A stretch of 64,000 nt of DNA from Misgurnus anguillicaudatus (lineage: Eukaryota > Chordata > Actinopteri > Cypriniformes > Cobitidae). Below are positions 49,801-61,544 of the stretch, piece after piece. The position numbers and the translations under genes are program-made. Numbering within the stretch: position 1 is the first letter of the stretch; each line of letters opens with the position of its first letter. Under the pieces are notes generated by a model that saw only the letters and a program-made list of their open reading frames with translations, searched no databases and was not told the DNA's origin. The DNA lies in NCBI RefSeq assembly GCF_027580225.2, contig NC_073358.2:10405001-10469000 (forward strand), in the 5' to 3' direction.

Positions 49801-52800
49801 GTCAGCCACATCCGTGACTGTTGATGTTTACACAAAAAAGAAAGTATACGGAGCAACGGACTTTGAAAACACCGTCACCTTTTCAGTTATGTGAGAGAGG
49901 GCGAAGTAAGTGAATTAAGCCGAACAGTAAAATATAAATCTGCGCACTCAATTGGATAGTTGTAAACGCGGACAAAACACAGACAAAAAAGACATGCCAT
50001 TGTGGAAATAAGATAAAAACACATTACTTGAGGGCTATTTAGTTTGTTTAATAAAATAACAAATTGTTTGCTGGCGCAATAAAGAAAATCAAATTTACTT
50101 GACCTTCAAGGGGGCAAGTTAGGAGGGCTGGGGGGCCCTCTTTATATAAATGTAGGTGAAACTGAAATGGCATTAGACATCCCCTTTACAGTTGTGCTTT
50201 GTTACATTGGACGAGAAAATATCTGCAAATCATGAGACCATTATGTAAAGTCATGCTGTCATATTTTTAAATGACCGGCATTTATTTGTGTCTCTTGTTT
50301 GTAAGTGGGAGGTTAGTTTCACCGAAATGGAAAAACTTCAAAGGACTAAAGCTGTTGTGGAGGGACAAGATTCGGCTGAACAATGCTATCTGGCGAGCCT
50401 GGTACATGCAATGTAAGACCAAAAAGATGATTTAAATATTGCTCAGACATTGTAGACACTTTTTTTATGTATTTCTGCGTTGCTTTTCTTTCTGGAATAT
50501 GTAGAGAAGAGACAGAATCCTGTTTGCCATTTTGTAACACCTTTGGATGGCAATATGGACTCTGGAGTTCATCGACCAACAGAGGTGAGCATATTTTATT
50601 AAGGCGATTGCAACAGAAGGAAAGTATTGGAAAAGAAGAATTGAAATTGTCATCAGAGAGTATCATAAATGGAGAACATACTTTAAAAAAAGGGTAGGTT
50701 AAGGTTTACATTTTTTAAAGGGTAAGAATTTAATGTGTGTTTGATATAAAGGTTTTTAATATTACATAATAAAATAATATAACTGTAAGCAGTAATGATG
50801 CTCGCTCATTCACGTGTTCAGTACATGCAACTGTAATAATTACATTTCATTTATAGTTACAGAGGCACAAGGATGAAGACCTTTCCAGCCTTCTCACGGT
50901 AATTCTCATTTATTTTATTGTAAACTAAGAAAAGTTTATTTGCGTTTTAAAATTACGTTTGCAGTTGGTAAACATTGCATGAAGCAATGTTGTTTCATCT
51001 GTGTTGTGTGTACGTGCATGCACCTATAACAAATTCTACACTGCCCAATAGACAGCATGTTTAATTTTACTATAGTTTTATCAAATCTGCATGAACAGTA
51101 ATGGTGTGTTTTGTTACTGTGTTTGATTTATGTAGTGTGTGACATTTTTGGAAATGGTAAATTCACACCAGAAAGGTCAATCTATGCATTGCATGTGTGA
51201 ATGGGATCGTAGTAGCCATCGTTTGCAAGGTTACAGCTCAGCACATATTCAGCATTGCTTCAAACTACTTTTAAGGGCATTATAGGATGTTTTTAAACTT
51301 CATGTATGCATGGGTAATTGAAAGTGTGTGCATTAACTACATTAAAAATAATCTATGCATAGACCTCATTTATGTTTGTCTACAAATTTTATTCTAAGAA
51401 TTGAAGTATAAACCTTTTTATAAAACATTATAAAATGTAATAATAAAATTGTGTCCAGTGTCCTGTTTGCGTAACATACTGTATATTAGAGGTCTTCTCA
51501 AGTCCAAAGAAATGTTCCTGACCCGAAATGACCCGAATCACTTTATACTAGTGCTGCACAATTAATCGCATCGCAATCACGATGTCAGCCTGTGCGATTA
51601 TATGACAGCAAAATGTTGCAATTATATTAAATAAATAAATGTGTGGACTTGTTAACACAAACTTTCTGATAACAGTTTGATGATTTTCCTTGCTGTTTAA
51701 AAAAAGAAAGATAAACGAACAAAAAAGGCAGTGCACGTGTGGCATGCACATGTGTGGTGTGCGTCGTCACTTATACCAGAGCGAAGATGGATGCAGAGGA
51801 GGTTGACAGTGATCTGGAAGCTAAAAAAACTCTACGTCTGTTGTATGCCGGTATTTTGGATTTAGGATTACTGACACTGAGCAGTTGCTACATCACGTGG
51901 CAAAACGAAAACATATCTAGTTTTACAAATACACATTTTAGCTAAACTGTGTGTGGATTTTCCTTAAAACCCATCAAGTTGACTCATGATACAATTTAGT
52001 ATAATCGAAATCGCACACCGCAATATTAGCATCAATAACCGCAATGGAAAAAATTACCCAAATCGTGCAGCCCTACTTTATACCCGAACACAACGTGCAT
52101 AAATTTTTTGTAAAAAAGTAAGACCAGACCCGAGACAAACCCGAGAAAATTATACCCGAGTCCGACCCATACTAGTGGCAACTTTTTTTTTTGTATAAAC
52201 GGCACTGACGTGTGTGCATTATACAGACAGAAAGAAACTCCGCTGGTCTCCCAACCAATTTGGCGAGCTGCTCCTTTAGTTTTACTTTGTTTTCTGACTA
52301 CGACACCAAGGTAACCGCTAAAATGTACATTTAAAATGGACTGACATGTCTGTCTCAACGAAAATGAACCTACCACCAGCCACACAGTGTCGCATATTGG
52401 TTGCAAGCGCTCTTGGCAAACAGATGAGAGGTTTGAAAAGGACATTGTTCGATGCACATGTGAAACTTTTAGACCCGAACCCGATCGGGTCTCGTGTCGG
52501 ACCTAAGTGGACCAGTGAAGACCTCTACTGTATATGCTTGATGAACAGCTAGCGTTTTAGTCCGCACGAGCGTTTAGTGTGTGTCTTGACCTCGCCTGCT
52601 TGTTGCATTTTGACCTCCCAAAGGGAGCGGAGGAACAGTTGTCACTCTTTGGAGAAGTGTGTCCAGACACCTGCCGTATCCCCTTCTACCAGGATGAGGA
52701 CGCCAGCAGTCGACGCTACTCCCGCAGGAGTCGGGATTCACCCGTTCCCATGGAGATGGACATGCTTTTTGACATGGATGTGCTGATGTCTGAATTCTCG

Positions 52801-55800
52801 GACACTCTGTTCTCCACGCTGGCCTCGCATCAGCCTGTGGCCTGGCCAAATCCTAGGGAGATTGGTGAGAGAGAAAGTCAGGTTTGTTAATGGGTTTACA
52901 CGAGAGTGAGATTGACTGACCCCAAATCTTGTGGTCCTCTTAGCTCATGCAGGGAATGCAGATATGATCCAGCCTGGCCTTATTCCCCTGCAGCCCAATT
53001 TGGACTTCATGGACACCTTTGAACCTTTGCAAGGTAAAAGCACACTTCAGCTGATCCGGGTCTATTTATAAAACCAAGCGGGGAACGTTCCTGTAAAATG
53101 CAAAAGCCTGGCTTCCATTACAGATTAAAACTTTTACATTTTCTAAAAGCGATTGCAAAATGGCAGCACTTTTACTAATCAATGATATGTGACTAAAACA
53201 TACTTTATTCCTCTTGCGTTAAATCATTCCAGAAATTATGCTAACGGATGTTGGTAGGTTTGCTTATATCATAGCCACCGCACTGGTAGGTGTGTTATTC
53301 AGCCATTGAAGGAAAACACCACAGTTTTTAAATATTTTACTGTGTTCTTGCCTCAACTTGGACAAATTAATACATACTTATTTATATTTTCAATGCATGC
53401 CCTTAAAGGCGCTCTATGCATTTTACGTTTTTGAAAACAGCGACCCCTGGAGTCGCTGGGGAATACTTGCAACTGTCGTAATTTCTCATCCCCACTCTGT
53501 ACACCTCCAAAGATAATGACCAGGTAATGTTTCACAATTTCATACAAATATTAGGCTACTGCATAGTCTACTAAACTACGGATGATGGTAATAGGATAAT
53601 AAGAAGTTTATTTCAAGTGTAGAGTAGGCCTACCTGAAATACCTGAAAATAAAGTAGCCTACCGCGTTTGCTTGCTTATAACGTTTTTACATGATTGCAG
53701 CCAAATTACAAGTAAACCATCTATAGTCTATGTCTACTGTATAATTTAATTTGTGTTTTTTTATTGTAATGTAAAAATTACAAAATGCCATGCCGAAGTT
53801 AATTGTGTACGTTGCATTATTTCACAACATTGGCCGTTATAATGTCACTATATATGATTATTAGGGATGCACCGAATCCAGGATTCGGATTCGGCCGAAT
53901 ACTGGGCTTTTTGACGGGGTTCGGGTTCGGCCGAATCCTAGATTTTTTTTCCACCAAACCGAACCCTTGGCTTGCGCTACGCTGGTCGACGTCACGCGGC
54001 CGTTGATTACACACATCGGGTGCTGACGTGGAGATGAGCTTTTTCTTTCAGTGAGCCTTAGGGGCTGGACACACCAAAACTTTTAAACACGGCTGAAAAC
54101 GCCTTAAGGTATACTTTTTTTCCGCGTCCGGCTCGCACGCGTCCGCGCAGCTTTCCGAGTATAGTCCCCGCGGCTACACGCGGATGGCCGCGTTCGACAC
54201 TATACGCAATACAAATGATTTCTTATTCAAATTATTAGTCTAACAGGCTGTCAGGGCAGCACTGATTTGGCGACATCTACAGTACATTAAAACATTAGGA
54301 TAGGTGAAGAAAAGTAACTGATCCACCATTGCAAACAGAGTTTAGAACAAACAACAAGACAACAAAGAACAGGAATCAAACAAACATGCTCCACAGCTTT
54401 CTGTTCTTGGAAGAAGTAAAAGTTAAAGAAGAAAAACGATAGTGTGTGCGCAAATGCTGTCTATTTCCTTTGTATAATTGTTTATAGTGGAGTGTCCTGT
54501 CTAAATATTTTCACGCGCATGCGCCTTCGTACGCGGACTGTACGCGCACTGTCCGCGCGGTCTCAAATTTTGGGCTGCACGCGGACGGTCCGCGCGGCCG
54601 GCCGCGGACCCTCCTGATGACGAAAATGACGTCATGCGGACGGCGCGCATACGCGGACGTCCCTAGTATACTTTCGGCTTAAGGACGCCAAATGCCAGCA
54701 GTTTTTCAGCCGAGCGCTTGGTAGCTGTGATGCTTCAGCTGTGAGCCGGTTGGTTGCTGTGGTAATGTCCCGCCCCTCCTCCACTGTAATTGGATGGCCG
54801 TGTGAGCTTCTCACTCAAAGTTAAATATAGTTTTCAGCACGGAGCTGCTTGCTTATTGGAAAAACGAGCGTGTCGCAACGCATCGCTTTCATTATGCATA
54901 GGCTTATGGTAATTGTCAAAATAGTTTTTCCAACTTGTCATCCTGGCATAATGTACAGTTAAAATTAAATAAAATGAAAAATACACTGCTGTGGACTTCA
55001 TTAATGTGTTTTACTGTGTTAATGGAATAAGGATGCGAGTAGGATTCGGTATTCGGTTTCGGATTCGGCCGAATCTTAAACGGTGAATTCGGGATTCGGC
55101 CGAACCTAAAAAATCTGGATTCGGTGCATCCCTAATGATTATTGCTATTTATCATAATAGTTTGCAAATTGTGCATGTTTATACTATTTACAACCTCTAG
55201 GCTTATTTATGTCCTGATAATTCTCGGGCGTTCAGTTGTTGTTTATAGGCTTGTTCAACTTCATGCGGCGCTGCAAGAACCAACAGCCGGATGACGTCAA
55301 AGTTGCGCGAGAATGATCCGAAGTGTAATTTGGTCTCACTCTCGTGGCACTTTGATATCATTCGTCTTACGAACAAGCCTAACGTGTGTGACGTCGTTGC
55401 CATAAAGCAAGTCGTGATTCTCGCGAGAATTGTCAGGGACGCTCCTCTCAAGCTTGCATTGCTGGGTTTTCTAGCGGCATCCTCCCTGAGCTTCAACAGG
55501 AGGATGATTCGCCCTACTATGACTTTGTTTACCACCGAAATAACTTTGAAGCTGTTACATTAAGAATAATAAAATAACTGCATAGTGTGTCTTTGATCTG
55601 TACACCGCCTTGTGGGTGTGTTGGCATTTGGCCTGGCCCCGTTCATTCCTTGGGATCCGGGCATTGAGTGAATTTGATATCCACCGAACACTTCCATGTT
55701 TTCCCTATTTAAAGACTGTTACATGAGTAAGTATGGTGGGACAAAATAAAATGTGGCGATTTTTTTAAGTGGATAAAAGTGTGAGCTGTGTTGTGTGGTG

Positions 55801-58800
55801 GAAGAGCACTTAGTTTGCAGCAGTTTAAGCTCGGCGCACAGTAAGATCATTACTTCTGACTACACCTCTAGCTTAAACTTCTGTCAATATTGCTGCCCCC
55901 GAGGTCTAGGTGCTGCAGACTGGGTGCTCTTCCGCCATGCAATGTAGTTCTCTTTTTTTAGCGCTTTAAAACGTAGCTTAGACACTCCTTTTCCATCGAC
56001 GCGAGGAAAAATATCCCAGGGGCTGTTACACTTGGTATTAAAGGAACAGTATGTAGGATTGTGGCCAAACCTGGTATTGCAATAACATAACTTGTGGCTA
56101 AACTGGTACTGCAATCACACAACTGGTGGCCAATACACAACATGACAACATAAACATCAGTTGAGGGCTGCAACTCCACTTTTTAAATGACAATATCCTG
56201 GCCGGACTGTTGTCAGTGATATAAGTATTTGAAATGAAAATGATTTCTTAATGTCTAGTGACACATCAGGGCCATTTTAGGATTAATTGATATAAATTTC
56301 GTACATACTGTTCCTTTAAGATATATTTTCGTCGATTGGATCACAAGTGGATGAGAGAGACACATCACGTTTACACATGGTATTTAAATCTGTCTCGTTT
56401 GTCAACTTTCAACCGCTTCTCTCCAGATTACTGAGGGGATGGTCTGTAAACGAGTCCCTCTCCAGTCATTTTTAACATAAGAAGGAGTAATGACGCGTTT
56501 AAATGGACGCGAACTCATATTATGTCAGAGTCCACTGCTTGTGTTGTAAGTAAACATGTTACACAATGTTTTGTCCGTGTATATGTAAGAGCTTTCTCTG
56601 ATATTGCTGAAGATCGCGCAACTGTCCCTCGCCAGCGAATGTATTTCAAAGATTGAGGCACAACATGAATTCAGCCAGTCGAGCGACTCGCCCGTCTATA
56701 TATTCTAAATAGCACATTCCACACTTACGAGAATACTTAGATTAGTAGGTGGAAGTAATTACAAATGAATGAGCACACATTTTTGAAAGAACTCATGGGT
56801 TTTTGCTAAGAATTAACTCAAAAAAACTACACAGTGGAGCTTTAAATAGGGAAAACATGGAAGTGTTTGGTGGCTTCTAAATTCATCCATGTTTGGATCC
56901 TAAGGAATGAATAGGGCTAGGCTAAATGCTAACACATTCATGACGCGCTGTATAAAGATTAAGTGCACGCATTGAATAAAGAAAGGTATGTATTCATTCG
57001 TCTAAATTGAGGTAAGAACACAGTAAAATAATGAAAAACGGTGGTGTTTTTCTTAAATGGCACTAAAAGCCCCTTGTATCTGGGAGTGGCATTGTTTCCA
57101 TTGCAGTTTTGTGATATATTTTTTGAATTGCCTGAAAAATCACCTCATACAAGCGTAACAAAGTTTTTTGCGATATTGACAGGTTTCCTTAGGACATATT
57201 TTTGATTTTCAATTTGAGCAATTTGAAGGGTATTAATGGCAATGAAAACCCCTTGTATTTGGTAGCGGCAAAGTTTGAGGTTACTGGGAGTTTATACTAC
57301 TATATGACTTTGCATCTTTAAAGGGGCCATGGCACAAGACTTTTTTAAGATGTCAAATAAATCTTTGGTGTCCACAGAGCACATATCTAAAGTTTTAGCT
57401 CAAAATACCATATATATAATTTATTATAGCATGTTAAAATTGCCACTTTGTAGGTGTGCAAAAATGTGCCGTGTTAGGTGTGTCCTTAAAAATGCAAATG
57501 AGCTGATGAAATTCAAACACTGATCACAATGATGGTGGTTTGTTGCAATTTAAACTCAATTGTGCTTTTCTCTGCACTAAATGGCAGTGCTGTGGTTGGA
57601 TAGTGCAGATTAAGGGGTGGTATTATTATAATAAGAGTTCAACGACATATTTTGTAATGTGCTTGTAGAGAATGGTTTACCAAAACTAAGTTACTGGGTT
57701 GTTCTTTTTCACATTTTCTAGGTTGATGGAAGCACTGGGGACCCAATCATAGCACTTAAACATTGAAAAAGTCAGATTTTCATGCCATGGCCCCTTTAAA
57801 GAATAATCACGTGACAACCTTTTTGTGATATTGACATGCAAGCTTAGTAACAGGAGGAGATGCAGGCATGTTATCCAAGCATTAATGGCAACTAATGCAT
57901 TTCTGTTTATTTGGGAGCAGCTTTGTTTGAGTTTTTTGGGGGGAGGTTATAGTACATACTCAAGTGACTTTTTAAGTATTTTAGGTGAATTTGAATTTGA
58001 TTAGATTCCTTTTTTCAATTGCCTGTAAAATCACCTTGTGCAAGAATAACAAACTTTTTTGCGATATTGATGTGTTTTTATAACCTGTATTTTCTGTTCA
58101 CAATTTCAATTTTGAGCAATTTGAAGTGTAATGTAAAGCTTTACAACACCACAACTAAATCTACAATTCGAAGTGTGACCTGCCTAACAAATAATAACTT
58201 TTTTAGATCAGAAGCAACAAATGTTTATTATTATTGTATATGCAAATGTATGAACACAAGGGTACACCTAAGGCATACTCCAAATGTGTTTTGTTTAACC
58301 AGATTTGTTTCACACCCTGCGTCCACCTGCCTTCCCCTCCACTTCCCCCACTGCCCTACCTGTCACCCCTATAACCAGCAGCAGTTCCCAAACACAGGTA
58401 ATGCATCCTCACTGTGGATACACATGTTCGTAGAGCAAGCTTTTGTTGTGATTGTGCAGTTATATCCTAATAACAACACGACTCTCCACACCATCACACA
58501 GTTTGAAGTAAAAATGAGTTGCGGTATCCTAACATCTGTCTGTTTGCTAGGTGTCCTTACTTCCTCTCTCCACGGAGCTTTCTTCAGTGCCCTTGGACTA
58601 CCGCCTCATCACCTCTGTACCATTGCCCAGCCATCTCTCAGCAGCCAATCAAAACACTGATAACTCTGTTGGTCCCTCCTACCAACAGAATTACATGCCT
58701 CTCTTCACAGAACAAGTGAACAATACCGTCATGCCTCCAGCAGCTCCACCCCTCTCTCCAGGACCCCACCATCCACAGTGTTCAGGTGTTTCTACAGAAA

Positions 58801-61472
58801 CTCCCGCCCCTCAGCCCACTCCAAACATTGCACCTCCGTCCGTCATTACGCACAGCGCCCCCTCCACCGTGACTCCTACTGATGCTGCCACTTCCTTCAG
58901 GTCAAACTTTGAGTTGCCCAGTACAGCATCTCCTCAGTCTGGGGTCTCAAAGCCCCTAAACTTTGCACTACCGAAACCCGTCCTCCCTCCCGCCTCTAAC
59001 AAAAAGAGCCGACATGCACAGAGGCCGATCATTCCGGCCAATCGGCTGCCGTCTTCTCAACTTATACTCACAGGTTTGTGACTCTCTTTAATGTAGATTG
59101 TATGTTATCAGAATGTTAAGTCTATCAAAGGGAACTCCCACCAGAAAGTCAAGTGACCGTAAAGTCAAACAAATCATAAAATAAATGAAAATCTGCATCA
59201 TATCTAATAAACGGATGGGGTTTTATCTGCAAAGATGGAATGTTTGACCAAGTAATAGCAGGTAAGGTCAGTCTACCACCTTGTAACCTGAGCACTGTTT
59301 CCCGGTCTGTTTGAGGAATAGGAGCGCTGTTGGAGTGCCTATTTAAAATGTCAAGTTTATTTTTGGGGATGAATTAAGCAGCTGCAAATCCAGCTGGAGT
59401 CCCCAGTCACTTCTGAAGGGTTTTGTTGAACTGAATCCTTGATAATAGACTAAGGCCCATGTAGAGTTCACTTACTACACGTACGCGAGGGTCAGTGTAC
59501 AGTGCACGTGACTCAAATTTCGTCATCAGAAAAGTAGGCGTGTACTGTACACGCAATGGCGGACATGCACATTTGATTTTTTTGCAGTTAATAGTTTATT
59601 CAGAAGGTCGCAACCGTGCCTTGGGAGGCATTGATTCACATGGTAGACAATGACAAATGGCATAAATAAAACTGACTGGAACGAGGCGTTTATATTCACA
59701 TTTATGTTTTTATATAGTAAAAACAGCGCGTAAGGTCAAACACATCTGTCTAGCACGTGTTTACATAGAAAAGCAATGGAAAAGTAGCACAGCGGAATGA
59801 AAAAACGCATTAGCCTTTAGCTGCTTTGCTAAACAAACTTGAAAAACTGCATAAACAAAACAGACTGGAACGCGTTCATCAACAAAGAGAGATTTTGCGG
59901 AAAAGTCAGGAAGTACCCACATATATACAATTGTACCATGATTACGTTTTTACTAGTGGCATCACCCTGTTAGTCCCATTTAACTGTTACCTACAAACCC
60001 CCTGTAGGCTAGGAGAGGTATTGCATCAATCCACCACCTGTGTGTGCTTTGAGTCAAATTAAGGGGGGAGATATTAAAACATTTAAAACAAGCCTACTCT
60101 ATCCTGTACCGAATCAGTACTTTTACACCTCTAATGTTGTGGAAAATATTAAAGGACTAGTCCATTTTCCTCAAAAAAATCCAGATAATTTACTCACCAC
60201 CATGTCATCCAAAATGTTGATGTCTTTCTTTGTTCAGTCGAGAAGAAATTATGTTTTTTGGGGAGGACATTCCGGGATTTTTCTCATTTTAATGGACCCC
60301 AACACTTAACAGTTTTAATGCGGTTTCAACGCAGCTTCAGGGGACTCTGGGCGATTTCAAACGAGGCATAAGAGTCTTATGCGAAACGAAAAATGTGCAC
60401 TTCCAAACCACAACTTCTCATCTTCCCCCAGCTGTGCGATGCGCCAGCGCGCCCCCACGCAATTGCGCAATGACATCCAAAGGTCATGTGTTACATATAT
60501 GAAACGCACATTTGCAGATCATTTTAAACAATAAACTGACACAAAGACAGTAATTAGTATCATTCCACATACAACAACGTCAGAACGGTCCTCTTTCTCC
60601 ACACTTGTAAACACTTGGGCGTAGTTTCGCATACGTCATCCGTGACCTCTTGACGTGATGGCGTATTGCGTGGGGTCGCGCTGGCTCGTCACACAGCCGG
60701 AGGAAGACGAGAAGTTGTGGTTCTAAAGTGCTTATTTTTTATTTTTCTTGCCAAAAATGACAACTAGATAAGACCCTTATGCCTCATTTGAGATTGTTTA
60801 GAGTCCTTTGAAACTGCCATTTTAAACTGCATTAAAACTTTTTAGGGTCCATTAAAATGAGAAAAATCCTGGAATGTTTTCCTCAAAAAACATCATTTCT
60901 TCTCGACTGAACAAAGAAAGACACCGACATTTTGAATGACATGGTGGTGAGTAAATTATCTGGATTTTTTAAGAAAATTGACTAATCCTTTAAGAGAGCA
61001 CTCCAGTTTTGGATTTAATCATCATTTCTACAAGTATTTTGACCATTTCTGTGCAGCGTCTGTTGAATTCCAACAAAAGCAAACCTTATGAGCGACATAA
61101 AGTCACCCAGCAGTAATGTAAAAGACTGAGTGGATACAAAGACACATGTGATATATATAGTAACAACTTTATCATTACAAGTACTGTCAATCCTGATGTT
61201 TGTCCTCATCATTCACAGGTCCTACAAGCGCTGTTATTGTTACTCCGTCCCTCAACAATGATGTTGTCTCCACCACTGGTATGGTCCTCGCCACGCCCAG
61301 TATATCTTGTGTAAGCTTTCAGATTTTTTTTCTTCGATACTTTTAGCAACGTATAAAGACCATCTAGAACAGACCTAAATGTTTATATATAATACTGTAG
61401 GTATAAAATGGTTGCTACCCCCCAGCAGAATGTTAGATAGGACTACCATTCAAAAAATTTGAAAGAAATTGA

Positions 61473-61544
<72 letters not shown>

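Larger units (their letters stand above)
41820..50305 (+). other. mlxip intron 1, 8.5 kb
   Basis: No coding exon found. The left part (to about 43.6 kb) is mainly unique with a (GT)n run near 42440. The right part holds MITEs at 43704-43816, about 44155-44575 and 44580-44850, a 0.5-kb duplication at 45680-46790, a (GT)n array, the helicase-bearing transposon at 47259-48712 and a MITE at 49098-49692. Confidence 0.6.
53034..58302 (+). other. mlxip intron 7, 5.3 kb
   Basis: Dominated by repeats: the hAT element 53862-55134, a foldback at about 55212-55441 (GTCCTGATAATTCTCG with CGAGAATTGTCAGGGAC), a MITE at about 56038-56318 and another at 57318-57799. Segments 55615-55725 and 56845-56950 are inverted copies of one another, the arms of an older element. 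No exon recognised. Confidence 0.6.

Noticed and set aside
50467..50697. 76-codon ORF running through mlxip exons 3 and 4
   Set aside because: It is in the wrong frame. The conserved Mondo residues are in the other frame, and this one only happens to stay open across the 19-base gap.
55203..55563. Opposing ORFs of 110 and 90 codons
   Set aside because: They lie in a foldback repeat and read its arms on both strands.
58019..58660. 213-codon plus ORF
   Set aside because: It overlaps mlxip exons 8 and 9 in a different frame; the real exons have conserved splice sites and phase.
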